In this document: one piece after another, positions 15,786 through 25,423 of the stretch | Layout: every line of letters begins with the position of its first letter | Position numbering within the stretch: position 1 is the first letter of the stretch | Made by a program: the position numbers and the translations under genes | NCBI RefSeq assembly: GCF_000615945.1 | Contig: NZ_BAMO01000008.1 | Location: 46,085-110,084 of the forward strand | Length of the DNA stretch: 64,000 bases | Source: Caldalkalibacillus mannanilyticus JCM 10596 | GTDB lineage: Bacteria; Bacillota; Bacilli; Caldalkalibacillales; JCM-10596 | Reading direction: 5' to 3' | The notes under the pieces: generated by a model | What the model was told of the DNA's origin: nothing | The model's database searches: none | Seen by the model: the letters and a program-made list of their open reading frames with translations, nothing else

Positions 15786-17073
15786 ATGAGAACATTAATC
15801 AAGGGAGCTATGATTCTAACGATGGAAGAAGGAGTCCCGCCTTTTCAGGGCGATCTATTGATCGAAGGGACACAAATTGCAGAAGTGAAGGAGAGCATCA
15901 CGGCAGACGTAGATGACGTGATCGAAGCAGAAGGAATGGTGGCAATGCCGGGCTTGGTGAATGCCCATCAGCATTCCCCTATGAGTTTATTGCGAGGATT
16001 TTCGGATGATCTCAAGCTCATGGACTGGTTAGAGCAGAAAATGCTACCGGCTGAGGCGAACATGACTCCTGAGGATATTTACTGGGGGCTCAGCTTTCCA
16101 TGGCGGAAATGATCAGGTCAGGAACGACGACATTTGCCGATATGTATCTACATATGGATCAGATCGCCTTGGCAGTAGAAGAAGTAGGGATGCGTGCTTC
16201 GCTAACAAGGGGCTTAATCTTCCTAGAAGAGGATCAAGGAAGAAGAATGGAGGAGGCACTGGATTTAGTCGAGCGTTGGTCAGGTCAGGCAGAGGGCAGG
16301 ATTACAACGATGCTCGGACCTCATGCGCCCTTTACGTGCCCACCTGAACCTTTACGTGAGGTCATTCTTTTAGCTCAACAGAAAAAGCTGCCCATTCACA
16401 TCCACCTAGCGGAAACCAAGGAGGAAGTGCAGAAGATGAGAGAAAAGTACAACAAGACTCCAACGGAATACTTGTATCATCTGGGCTTGTTTGACCAGCT
16501 TCATGTGCTGTTAGCGCATGGTGTCCATCTCCATCATCGAGATATCCAACGGCTCAAAGGATGAGAGGCGGTGTGGTTCATAATCCTGTGAGCAATCTTA
16601 AGCTAGGGTGCGGTATTGCCCCAATCAAGGAGATGCTTGATCAGGGGATTACGGTTGGGTTAGGAACAGATGGGGCTGGAAGTGCGACCACCCTAGATAT
16701 GTTCGAAGAGATCAAAGCAGCGACATGGCTGCAAAAAGTGGACTATGGAGATCCCACCATCCTCTCGGCTCAAGAGGTCCTACGCCTCGCGACAATCGAA
16801 GGGGCGAAATTATTACAGATCGATGATCAAGTGGGAACTCTTCAGGTGGGCAAAAAAGCAGATATGATCCTAATTGATATGAAAAAACCGCATTTACAGC
16901 CCATTCATCATCTAGAGTCTTTATTGGCGTATAGTGTCACTGGCGCTGATGTAGATACCACTATTGTGAATGGAAGGATTCTCATGAAGCATCGCAGGCT
17001 TCTTACGATCAAGGAAGAGGAGCTATATAGACAGGTAACCGAACGAGCCAAGAGAATCGTGTTCGGCATTTAA
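15786..17073 (+). pseudogene. mtaD: 5-methylthioadenosine/S-adenosylhomocysteine deaminase (two frameshifts)
   Basis: An amidohydrolase of the MtaD/SsnA type that deaminates methylthioadenosine or S-adenosylhomocysteine. Metal motifs are spread over three frames: PGLVNAHQHSPMSLLRG (first), LGPHAPFTC and IHIHLAETKEE (second), HNPVSNLKL and GLGTDGAGS (third). The frame is lost at a G5 run (16084-16088) and again at AAAGG (16556-16560). Adding one base at each point joins all three into one normal-length protein of about 430 residues. AGGAGGG precedes the ATG at 15786. Probably intact in the organism, with two missing bases in the sequence. Confidence 0.85.
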
Positions 17074-17162
17074 TTCCTGATTCACTCCATCTTTTGAATC
17101 CATCTCCACATTTTTGAGCAACCTAGTAAAAATTGGAGAATCGATGAAAGGGATGGAGCAAC

Positions 17163-19183
17163 GTGAGGCATATGAGGCATGTGTATCTACTATTGATCTG
17201 TATGATCGTTCTAAGTGGCTGTCAAGCTTTGCTTCAGGATGAGCAGAATAGGCAGGAATTCCACGGCACGGCTCTTGATGCTGAACCAGAAGAGGACCGT
17301 TATCTTGTTGTGTATAAAAAGAAGCAACATCGTGGGTTAGTGCAACGGATGGGAGGGAGAGTGCTAAGAGGTACGAAGCACCTTCCTCTGGAGATTACTC
17401 GTATGCCAGAACAGACAAGAAAAGCCTTAGAAAAAAATCCAAACATCCTCCTTATAGAGAAGGATCAGAAAGTGAAACTGGTGAATGAGGTTCAAGATTG
17501 GGGAATAGGAGCACTCGCAGTTCAAGTGCCTGGGGGTATCAATATAGTGGAAAAGGAGTTAAAGTAGCTGTACTTGATACAGGAATTGAACGAGAGCATC
17601 GAGATTTGAAGATTGCTGGAGGGGTTTCATTTATTACGAAAGAAGGAGAAGGGAATGCTTTTTTGGATCACCATGGTCATGGCACTCATATAGCGGGAAT
17701 CATTAGTGCGCAACATAATGGATTTGGCGTCAAGGGGGTCGCTCCAGATGCGGAAGTCTATAGTGTGAAGGTCATTGATGCCAGTGGTACAGGATATTTA
17801 TCTGATGTATTAGCTGGTGTGGATTGGTGTATTACGAATAAGATGGATGTCATTAATATGAGTTTTGGGCTGGATTCACATTCAGAGGTATTGCAGCAGA
17901 TTCTCGATACGGCGTATCATTCAGGGATGGTGATTGTAGCCGCTGCGGGAAATGAAGGAAACCAACGGGGAACAGGAGATAATGTCGCTTACCCCGCGAG
18001 ACATGACAGTGTTATTGCCGTTGCTGCCACAACAGATCGGTATGTTCGAGCCAGCTATTCTTCAACGGGTCCAGCTGTTGAATTAGCAGCCCCTGGAGAA
18101 GAAGTTTTATCTACCTATATTAACGGACAGTATGCCTATTCAAGCGGAACCAGCATGGCGGCTCCCTATGTCACAGGAATCGTAGCTCTGCTGAAGGAAG
18201 CAAGACCGCAGTGGACTCCAGAGCGTTTGCGTTCATTTCTTCATGAAACAGCGCTTGATTTGGGCACTCCCGGGGTTGATAATAGATATGGACATGGCTT
18301 CGTACAATTTGTTCTACCACCAGAAGAATCCAAAGATCCTCCAGTGGTAGAAGAACCTGTTCAGCCTCCCAAAGTCGTGCTTCCTTCACCACCTTCCAAT
18401 GTACAAGGAATGGCATACGAAGGGAGGGTAGAATTGTCTTGGAATCCTTCGCCAGAAGAACATGTGGCAGGATATTTTATTTATATAGACGGAGTACGGT
18501 ATAATCAAGAGCCTGTTCAAGCTAGCCACATAGAGGTTTCCCCTCTAACCAATGGCAAGACGTATCGTTTTACGGTGACAGCAGTGAATACTGAGGGGGA
18601 TGAATCAGATCCATCTGGGGGAATTGATCTTAAACCGATGATTCCTGTGACCTTTCATGATCTTTCTGTTTTGCATTGGGCTTATGCTGATACCATAGAA
18701 GTTGGTGGACGGGGCTGGATGACAGGAACAGCTCCACATATTTTTTCACCCAACAAAGGATTAACACGTGCCGAGGCGGCGATGATTCTAGTCCGCGCTC
18801 TACAATTAGAACCGCTAGCAGGAAAAAACGTTCATTTTCGAGATGTAGGGGAAAAATATTGGGCTCGAAAAGAAATTGAGATTGTCGCTCAGCATGAAGT
18901 GATGACGGGCAAATCCAGCGATCAATTCGCTCCCCTAGACATCGTGACCCGAGAAGAAATGGCTCTTATTTTGTATCGGCTCTTTTTCAAGGATCAGAAG
19001 GGTGGAGAAGAGCTTCCATTTGTCGACGTTCAGATAGGGCATTGGGCATATAATGCCATTAAGGTAACGGTGCATCATGGAATATTTGTGGGGAATCAAG
19101 ATGGGACCTTTGCACCCAAGGAAACCCTGTCACGTGTTCAGATGGCAGCCTTGCTTTATCGAGTGTCCCCTTACTTTTTTTAA
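17163..19183 (+). pseudogene. Subtilisin-like S8 protease with Fn3 and three SLH domains (frameshifted)
   Basis: A secreted, wall-anchored subtilase. The start carries a signal peptide with lipobox (VLSGC), then an I9-type propeptide. After a frame break near 17524 the S8 domain shows the full triad: VAVLDTGI, HGHGTHIAGI and SGTSMAAPY. A fibronectin type III domain follows (about 18390-18640), then three SLH repeats with TRAEAAMIL, TREEMALIL and SRVQMAALL. One extra A in 'ttcaagtgcc' restores the frame as AWGYQYSGKGVKVAVLD. The SLH domains would hold it on cell-wall pyruvylated polymer. The combined lipobox and SLH anchoring is unusual. Confidence 0.82.
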
Positions 19184-19207
19184 GAGATATTGGAGAGGAA
19201 GAAACAC

Positions 19208-19624
19208 ATGCGTTTGTCTACTTTGTTGATCAATTGTCTGGCGGTCGGAATAGGGGGAGCCTTAGGAACTCTATTCCGATATGGCTTAAATGTATATACA
19301 TTGAGCAGTGAATACCCACTAGGGACCTTATTAGAAAATGGAATAGGCAGCTTCTTATTAGGAGTGCTTGCTGGCTGGTGTCTGCATCAAAAAGTGGCAG
19401 AATGGCTTAGAGTAGGGTTAGGAGTAGGGGTGTGTGGAGGATTTACCACCATGTCAACCTTTGCAGCAGATACCTTTTTCCTTGCTCAATTCGCGTCTAC
19501 TCCAATGGCCCTCTTGTATGTTCTTCTTTCTCTATTTGGTGGAGTGATTCTAGCCATGCTTGGAATGGTCTATGGAGAAAGAAAGAGTCTACAAAGCACG
19601 AAAAGAACGGAGGAAGATTCTTAA
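19208..19624 (+). CDS. crcB: Fluoride efflux channel CrcB/Fluc, first subunit
   Basis: A 138-residue four-helix protein of the Fluc/CrcB family: GGALGTLFRYGLN, GTLLENGIGSFLLG and the signature GVCGGFTTMSTFA. The ATG at 19208 follows GGAGAGGAAG; an in-frame TTG at 19190 overlaps that site. The next gene, a second CrcB, starts immediately after the stop codon. Two adjacent crcB genes usually encode a heterodimeric dual-topology channel that exports fluoride. No fluoride riboswitch was recognised upstream. Confidence 0.87.
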   Translation: MRLSTLLINCLAVGIGGALGTLFRYGLNVYTLSSEYPLGTLLENGIGSFLLGVLAGWCLHQKVAEWLRVGLGVGVCGGFTTMSTFAADTFFLAQFASTPMALLYVLLSLFGGVILAMLGMVYGERKSLQSTKRTEEDS

Positions 19625-19999
19625 ATGAACTTATTGTATATCATGTTAGGGGGTTCCATCGGAGCCATTTGTCGTTATCTTGTTGGGCTTGGCTTCATGA
19701 GGACATGGCAACATCCGCCTATTCCGACAGCCATGCTGGTGGTCAATTTGCTAGGATCACTAGGATTAGGATTCGTTTATGGCATATATATCGAACAACT
19801 TACCATTTCTCCCTATGAAGATCTTATTTTTCTTACATTGGGACTTGGTTTTTTTGGTGCGTTTACCACCTTTTCTACCTTTAGCGTGGAAACCGTTCAA
19901 TTGCTTCGTAGCCAAGAGTATCGTAAGGCGACTGTTTATATGACCTGCTCCATTCTAGGAAGTCTCCTCTTTTTCCTTCTAGGAATCTCTCTTGGCTGA
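19625..19999 (+). CDS. crcB: Fluoride efflux channel CrcB/Fluc, second subunit
   Basis: A 124-residue Fluc subunit with GGSIGAICRYLVG, MLVVNLLGSLGLGF and the conserved GFFGAFTTFSTFSVE. Its ATG abuts the stop of the first crcB; GGAGGAAG within the upstream gene serves as ribosome site. It should pair with the first subunit in opposite orientation in the membrane. Confidence 0.88.
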   Translation: MNLLYIMLGGSIGAICRYLVGLGFMRTWQHPPIPTAMLVVNLLGSLGLGFVYGIYIEQLTISPYEDLIFLTLGLGFFGAFTTFSTFSVETVQLLRSQEYRKATVYMTCSILGSLLFFLLGISLG

Positions 20000-20129
20000 T
20001 TCCTCTTTTTCTGCTTTTTCCCCTCAGCAAATTACAGCTTAATCCATGTGTTAAAAAAAGACCATCGTCTCTCCTTCTAATGTTAGATCCCCTCCTCTTA
20101 ACCCATTATATGGACTTTTTCATATAGTC

Positions 20130-20196
20130 TTGATTTATTTGGAATTAAATGTTACTATAATATCTATATATTGGCAAATTGTAATCATTACGATTA
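20130..20196 (+). promoter_or_regulatory. Promoter with Zur box for the metallophore operon
   Basis: TTGATT (20130-20135) lies 17 bp before TACTAT (20153-20158), or 20 bp before TATAAT (20156-20161). Downstream, TTGTAAT-C-ATTACGA (20179-20193) matches the Zur consensus TCGTAAT-N-ATTACGA at 14 of 15 positions, counting the free centre, and the flanking A/T also fit. Placement between promoter and ribosome site suggits zinc-dependent repression. Confidence 0.8.
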
Positions 20197-20216
20197 TAAT
20201 AGAGGAGGGAGACCAA

Positions 20217-21017
20217 ATGAGAGATAAATTTGAGCTACTACTTTCTTTGAAATTGCTAGAATACGAGATTACAGAACTGACACTATACTCAAAAGAATGT
20301 TGCGACTGCTTTGAGCTGTTAAAAAACAAGTTAGATGACCTTTGTCAATTTATTGTAAGTGAGGAAAAAGTAAATCAATGGAATGTGTGGGGAAGTCATC
20401 AGGAGATCCAGGAATATTCCAATCGAGTCAGGGAAGCCTCTGTCAAAGCATTATGTGATATTGAGAAGTATCAATCAATCTGTACATGTAAGAACGAGTT
20501 AGATATAAGCAGCTATCTAACCAAATTATCCAAGACGGTAAAAAAAGAGCTTGAGGTCTATCAAATGGATTCAACGTCCAAGGTTCTATTTATCGGTTCG
20601 GGCGCTTTTCCTCTTTCAGCCCTCACGATTGCCAAGGAGATTAAAGCCGAGGTTCTTTGCGTGGATATTGACCTTGAGGCTGTAGAGCTGGGTCAACAGG
20701 TAGCTAAGGCTCTTGGACTTGAATCATTTGTTCATTTTACGAATAAAAATGTGAAGCAGCTTTCTTTTTGTTCAGAAGCGACTCATATTATTATTGCCTC
20801 ACTCGTCCCAGATAAGATCGAGGTTTTAGAGGATGTTAAGGACTGTATGCAAAGCAGTGCCAAGATCATTATGAGATATGGGAATGGCTTAAAATCAATC
20901 TTTAACTACCCCTTAGAGCAAGATCTCTCTGCTGAATGGGTTCAGACCAGAATTACAGAAAGTACAACGATCTATGACACGCTTATACTAGAAAAGGCAA
21001 AATCTTTGATTTCATAA
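20217..21017 (+). CDS. cntL: CntL-like nicotianamine synthase family enzyme (opine metallophore)
   Basis: A 266-residue protein from the ATG at 20217, preceded by AGAGGAGGGAG; the longer reading from 20130 would start inside the promoter. The C-terminal half has a SAM-type Rossmann motif, VLFIGSGAFPLSAL, followed by EVLCVDIDLEAVELG, as in nicotianamine synthases and CntL. CntL transfers an aminobutyrate unit from SAM to histidine in staphylopine-type metallophores. The opine dehydrogenase that completes the molecule is encoded next, and the promoter has a Zur box. There is no histidine racemase (CntK), as in pseudopaline and bacillopaline systems, so an L-His product is likely. Confidence 0.82.
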   Translation: MRDKFELLLSLKLLEYEITELTLYSKECCDCFELLKNKLDDLCQFIVSEEKVNQWNVWGSHQEIQEYSNRVREASVKALCDIEKYQSICTCKNELDISSYLTKLSKTVKKELEVYQMDSTSKVLFIGSGAFPLSALTIAKEIKAEVLCVDIDLEAVELGQQVAKALGLESFVHFTNKNVKQLSFCSEATHIIIASLVPDKIEVLEDVKDCMQSSAKIIMRYGNGLKSIFNYPLEQDLSAEWVQTRITESTTIYDTLILEKAKSLIS

Positions 21018-21033
21018 ACATGATAAAAGGAAC

Positions 21034-22389
21034 GTGATACAAGTGAAGAATCAGGGAAGCATGATTGTGGACAATCTTAGTGTCGCTCGGGAGCAGTCTT
21101 TCGGTTCTACCTTGATTGTTGGAGCCGGTCCTGCCGCCATTCAGGTGGCAGTTCATCTCGGAAAGGGCTGGTGTACTCAGCTAGGAGTGATCAACAGACA
21201 AAGTCCCCATACGACACAGCTCAAAAAAGAATTGGAGCAGGGGGACTATATCTTGAAAGCCAATGTCCAGGATGAAAAGAAGCGTCATCTTGCAGGAGCT
21301 GTTCGACTTGACCAATTTTATGAGGGCTTTGAAACCATAGAGGACAGGTGGGATACTCTTATTCTATGTACGCCGAGTGATAGTTATATCGAAGTGATTC
21401 GTGAATTATCCCTAGATAGATTAAGTAGGCTTGGAACCATTCTCCTTATTTCCCCAAGTATAGGCTCTAATTTATTAGTTAGAAGTGAGCTAGGGCAGGC
21501 AAAGGAACGAATTGAGGTGATTAGTTTTTCTACCTATTATGCAGCAACGAAGCTAGACCCACAAGAAACTAGCATACTGGTTTCTTATACCAAGGCATTT
21601 AAAAAGAGAGTTTATATTGGTTCAAGTCATCCTCTTAGCTCCAAGGTGTTTGAGGTACAACGATTAATGGAGAGTTTGGGTATTCAATGCACAATTGACC
21701 GGAGCCCATTGGAGGCGGAAAGTAAAAGCATTACGACTTATGTACATCCTCCTCTATTTATGAATGAGTTTTCTCTAAGGGAGATTTTTCAGACGGAAAA
21801 GTCCAAGAAATTTATGTATAAGCTTTACCCTGAGGGACCCATTACGCAGCATACCATAAGGGAAATGCTTCATTTATGGAAGGAGATCTCTGCCTTAATT
21901 CTCAGCTTTGGTGGAAATCCTATTAACCTTCTCAAGTTTTTAAATGATGATAATTATCCTGTACACGAAACAACCCTTTCCCGTGAGGATATTGAAGGGT
22001 TTACGAGATTTGAGTCCATTAAGCAGGAATATTTACTCTATATTCGATATACGTCCATTCTTATCGATCCTTTTTCAACCCCTGATGAGAATGGCAGGTA
22101 TTTCGATTTCTCGGCTGTGCCCTTCAAGCAAATTAGTCAGGATCAGCAGGGAAAATGGATTCTCCCCAGAATCCCTTATGAAGATTATAAGAAACTTAAA
22201 CTACTCTATGGTTTAGCCCAAAAAATGAATCTACCGATGCCTCAGACAGAAGAACTGATGAAACGATTTGAAAAAGCCTTTAGTGAGCTTGTCAGCTCAA
22301 GGGGAAGGGACTCATTTCCTTCCTCCTTGTTCCAAGACACTACGCAGGATGAAATTGAGGCGATTTGGAGTGAATGGAGAGAACAATGA
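21034..22389 (+). CDS. cntM: CntM-like opine metallophore dehydrogenase
   Basis: A 451-residue NAD(P)H-dependent opine dehydrogenase of the staphylopine/pseudopaline type. A dinucleotide-binding motif, TLIVGAGPAAIQVAVHLG, lies near residue 26, and HPPLFMNEFSL and later SREDIEGF mark the catalytic region of the family. It condenses the CntL product with an alpha-keto acid (pyruvate or 2-oxoglutarate). The start is GTG at 21034 or, with better spacing from AAGGA, GTG at 21043. It overlaps the downstream exporter gene by 4 nt. The keto-acid choice cannot be read from the sequence. Confidence 0.85.
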   Translation: MIQVKNQGSMIVDNLSVAREQSFGSTLIVGAGPAAIQVAVHLGKGWCTQLGVINRQSPHTTQLKKELEQGDYILKANVQDEKKRHLAGAVRLDQFYEGFETIEDRWDTLILCTPSDSYIEVIRELSLDRLSRLGTILLISPSIGSNLLVRSELGQAKERIEVISFSTYYAATKLDPQETSILVSYTKAFKKRVYIGSSHPLSSKVFEVQRLMESLGIQCTIDRSPLEAESKSITTYVHPPLFMNEFSLREIFQTEKSKKFMYKLYPEGPITQHTIREMLHLWKEISALILSFGGNPINLLKFLNDDNYPVHETTLSREDIEGFTRFESIKQEYLLYIRYTSILIDPFSTPDENGRYFDFSAVPFKQISQDQQGKWILPRIPYEDYKKLKLLYGLAQKMNLPMPQTEELMKRFEKAFSELVSSRGRDSFPSSLFQDTTQDEIEAIWSEWREQ

Positions 22390-23270
22390 AAAACGGTGTC
22401 ATCTTAGCTATATTTTCATCCCTTGTGTTTAGTATTATGAATGTGCTAGTGAAGGCGGTTAGTGAAACCATTCCAACCGCCGAGATTGTTTTTTTTCGTA
22501 GCTTTATAGGCTTAATCGTGATTTATATCCTCATGCTGAAAAGCAAGGTGATCTTTTCAAGAAAAGGAATCCCGATGCTTGCTCTGCGCGGAGTTCTGGG
22601 AGCGCTCTACTTGTTAGCCTACTTTCATACGATTGCCAGTATTCCTCTGACCGATGCGAGTATTTTGGTCCATTTATCACCTGTATTTGTCATTTTGTTG
22701 TCCGCTGTTTTTCTTAAGGAGAAGATGTCTAAGAGAACCTTTGCTTTGTTACCCTTAGCCTTTCTCGGAGCCTTCTTCCTAGTCAAACCTTTTCAGTATT
22801 CATCCTATTCGATGGATGCCCTCATTGGGATTCTCAGTGCTCTATTTGCTGCGGGGGCTTCTATTTCGATTCGTTATTTAACTAAAAAACACCATGCCTA
22901 TGAGATTATCTTTTATTTCCTTGCCACGGCTACACTTGTTTCCATTCCTCTGATGTGGAATCAATTTGTTGTACCAGGGGCGGTGGAGCTGTTGTATCTA
23001 TCTCTTATTGCTCTTGTTTCCTTGTTGGGCTTAGTCGTTTTAACCAAAGCCTTCACTCATGAAAATGTGATCGTCGTTGAGGTGGTACGGTATATTGGTA
23101 TCTTTTTCAATGCAGTATGGGGCTTTATTTTTTGGACAGAAATACCGGATCTATTCACCGTAATAGGTGGAATTCTTATTATTGCAGTATGTATCGCCTT
23201 ATCTCGAAAAAAGAAAGAGAAAACAGAGCAGGTAAAAGCGGAACAGGGACTGGTGACGAAGTCTTCTTGA
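22386..23270 (+). CDS. EamA/DMT transporter, likely metallophore exporter
   Basis: About ten membrane helices in two EamA repeats (IFSSLVFSIMNVLVKAVS at the start; ILSALFAAGASISIRYL at the second repeat). The ATG at 22386 overlaps the cntM stop codon (ATGA) and follows GGAGAG by 6 nt. Cotranscription with cntL and cntM under a Zur box makes export of the finished metallophore the likely role, as proposed for CntI in the pseudopaline system. The last gene of the operon, followed by a strong terminator. Confidence 0.82.
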   Translation: MKNGVILAIFSSLVFSIMNVLVKAVSETIPTAEIVFFRSFIGLIVIYILMLKSKVIFSRKGIPMLALRGVLGALYLLAYFHTIASIPLTDASILVHLSPVFVILLSAVFLKEKMSKRTFALLPLAFLGAFFLVKPFQYSSYSMDALIGILSALFAAGASISIRYLTKKHHAYEIIFYFLATATLVSIPLMWNQFVVPGAVELLYLSLIALVSLLGLVVLTKAFTHENVIVVEVVRYIGIFFNAVWGFIFWTEIPDLFTVIGGILIIAVCIALSRKKKEKTEQVKAEQGLVTKSS

Positions 23271-23285
23271 TTTTACTCCCATGTC

Positions 23286-23320
23286 AAAAATAGACTAGGG
23301 CTTTCCTGGTCTATTTTTTT
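23286..23320 (+). terminator. Terminator of the metallophore operon
   Basis: AAAAATAGACTAGG pairs with CCTGGTCTATTTTTT around a short CTTT-type loop, with one mispair, and runs into a T tract. Confidence 0.8.
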
Positions 23321-23388
23321 GTTTATTTTTTCGTGTTTTTTCAACAAAAATTGACAAAAACATACATCTCAAGTAAAATGGAGTCAAA

Positions 23389-24687
23389 ATGGAATTCATC
23401 CAAGCAGGGAGAATGATGATGGACATCAGTCATTATTTAACGAACATTTTTTTTATTATGTTAATCATTCTGCTCTATCATTGTTGTATATATAAAAAAA
23501 TTAGAAAGTTCCGTCGAATCTATCATTATCTTGTATTGGGAGTCTTGTTTTCACTTGCAACGATCCTATGTATGTCTTTTCCTTTTGCTTATTATGAAGG
23601 GTACATTTATGACTTGCGGCCTGTGGCGCTGACGCTTAGTTTTTTATACGGGGGAATGCCAGCTGGAATAATGACGGTGATGGCAATGATCATCTATCGT
23701 TTTTTCCTAGGGGTTACAGATGGTTTATGGTTAACCATTTTTTTAGGTGTTAGCTTAATCCCAATCTTTTATTACATTCTTCCCCTCTATCACCGTTCAG
23801 TCTTTCGACGTCGAATTATGATAGCCATCCTAATTAGCTCCTTTTTTTCATTTGGTATCACCCTTATCGCCATCCTTGTTAAATTCCTGAGAGGTCCTTT
23901 TTTTACTGATGATTTTATCTCCTTCTTTCTTTATTATTGTTTCTTTCAAACCATCGTCAATTGTTTCATTATTCTACTAATTGAGCATTTGAGAGAAAAT
24001 GATAGAATCAAGCTGGAAGTACAGCAGGCAGAGAAATTAAGGTTGGTTAGTGAGCTAGCCGCATCTGTGGCTCACGAAATGCGCAATCCAATGACGGTCG
24101 TGCGAGGATTTCTACAGCTTTTTAAAATGGATAAAGTGATTTTAGAATCTCATAGTAAATATCTCGATATTGCTATAGCGGAATTGGATCGTGCCGAAGC
24201 CATCATTACCGACTACCTTTCCTTTGCTAAGCAACAAACCTCTCAAGCGGAAAGAATCGAGCTTGGTCATGTGATCGAACAGGTGATTGAAATCATGACT
24301 CCGCTCTCTCATTATCATAATGTGTCCATCGACAAACGAATTGAGCACAATTGCTATGTCTACGCGGATGTGTCTAAGATGATGCAATGTATCATTAATA
24401 TCCTCAAGAATAGCATTGAAGCCATGCCGAATGGTGGAGAGCTTGTTGTTCAATTGTATGCCGAAGAGCAGCAAGTGCTCATTGTCATTGAAGATAATGG
24501 AGTGGGGATGACGCAGGAACAGCTCGCGCGATTAGGCAAACCGTTTAATACGACCAAAAAAGATGGAACAGGGCTAGGAATGGTTGTTGTGTACAGCATT
24601 ATTGAAAGCCTACAGGGGAAAATAGCGGTGAAAAGTGAGGAAGGCAATGGAACCCAAATCTCCATTACCCTTCCGAAGCGTTCTTAG
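23389..24687 (+). CDS. KinB-like sensor histidine kinase
   Basis: A 432-residue membrane histidine kinase. The N-terminal half holds about six helices with the 5TMR-LYT-type segment LRPVALTLSFLYGGMPAG. The cytoplasmic half has the H box LAASVAHEMRNPMTVVRGF, N box NILKNSIEAMPNGG, and GTGLGMVV. This layout is that of B. subtilis KinB, which feeds phosphate into the sporulation phosphorelay through Spo0F. No response regulator is adjacent, as expected for an orphan sporulation kinase. The start is uncertain between the ATG at 23389 and ATGs at 23413-23419. Specific assignment to sporulation is inference. Confidence 0.8.
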   Translation: MEFIQAGRMMMDISHYLTNIFFIMLIILLYHCCIYKKIRKFRRIYHYLVLGVLFSLATILCMSFPFAYYEGYIYDLRPVALTLSFLYGGMPAGIMTVMAMIIYRFFLGVTDGLWLTIFLGVSLIPIFYYILPLYHRSVFRRRIMIAILISSFFSFGITLIAILVKFLRGPFFTDDFISFFLYYCFFQTIVNCFIILLIEHLRENDRIKLEVQQAEKLRLVSELAASVAHEMRNPMTVVRGFLQLFKMDKVILESHSKYLDIAIAELDRAEAIITDYLSFAKQQTSQAERIELGHVIEQVIEIMTPLSHYHNVSIDKRIEHNCYVYADVSKMMQCIINILKNSIEAMPNGGELVVQLYAEEQQVLIVIEDNGVGMTQEQLARLGKPFNTTKKDGTGLGMVVVYSIIESLQGKIAVKSEEGNGTQISITLPKRS

Positions 24688-24688
24688 T

Positions 24689-25345
24689 TCACTTGGGGGA
24701 TAATCCATGCATCAAAAAATGAATCGTATTCTCGATCTCTTGTGCATCATCCCAGTCCTTTTCAGGAAGCACCAGAAAGCGTGTGATTAAATAGCCTATA
24801 ATATTGGTCATGGTGATACGAATGACCGTATCGCTGGGGAAATCAATGATTTCCCCTTTTTCTTGAAAGTGCTGAACAATGCTCGTGAATTTGTGATAGA
24901 CATTTTCTGTGAACACTTGGCGATATTGTTCCTTTAGTTCATCGTGAAACGGGATCTCTTGTAGAAAAATTTTGATAATCGGAAAATGTTTTTTGACAAA
25001 ATCTAAGCGATTGGTGATCAAAAGCCGCAGAAAGTCTTCATAGCTTTGATGTTCGTTAGTAAATACTTCTCGCACAAACCCTTTGGCAAAAAAGGGCGCG
25101 ACCACTTTCACTAAGGTAGGAGTTACAATGGAGAAAAGTAACTCTTTTTTTGTTTTATAATGTCGAAAAATGGTTCCTTCTGCTACGCCTGCTTTTTTGG
25201 CAATTTCATTCGTTGAGGCAGCAGCAAAGCCTTTTTCCGAAAATACTTCGATGGCGGCTTCAATAATCTTCGATTGTTTTTCACTTAGCTGTAGATCCTC
25301 ATCATTTATCTTTAATAGTTCTTCAATCCATTCTCGCTCGGACAT
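24689..25345 (-). CDS. TetR family transcriptional regulator
   Basis: A 218-residue TetR regulator from the ATG at 25345, preceded by AAGGAG; an upstream in-frame ATG at 25387 has no site. The N-terminal helix-turn-helix reads AAIEVFSEKGFAAASTNEIAKKAGVAEGTIFRHYKTKKELL. The C-terminal ligand domain is unassigned. It follows an ABC-2 exporter on the same strand whose promoter has two TetR-type operators, so it most likely represses that exporter operon including itself. Confidence 0.87.
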   Translation of the reverse strand: MSEREWIEELLKINDEDLQLSEKQSKIIEAAIEVFSEKGFAAASTNEIAKKAGVAEGTIFRHYKTKKELLFSIVTPTLVKVVAPFFAKGFVREVFTNEHQSYEDFLRLLITNRLDFVKKHFPIIKIFLQEIPFHDELKEQYRQVFTENVYHKFTSIVQHFQEKGEIIDFPSDTVIRITMTNIIGYLITRFLVLPEKDWDDAQEIENTIHFLMHGLSPK

Positions 25346-25423
25346 TCTGTTGACTCCTTTTTCTCTTCTCGTCTTCATATAGCCCATTATAGCATGAGAT
25401 CTTCTTCTTTCGCTGAAGTATAC

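Noticed and set aside
19000..19208. Fluoride riboswitch before the crcB pair
   Set aside because: The sequence upstream is the protease coding end, with no recognisable fluoride aptamer.
20130..20216. Upstream extension of the CntL-like protein to 20130
   Set aside because: It would translate the promoter and Zur box. The ATG at 20217 has a strong ribosome site.
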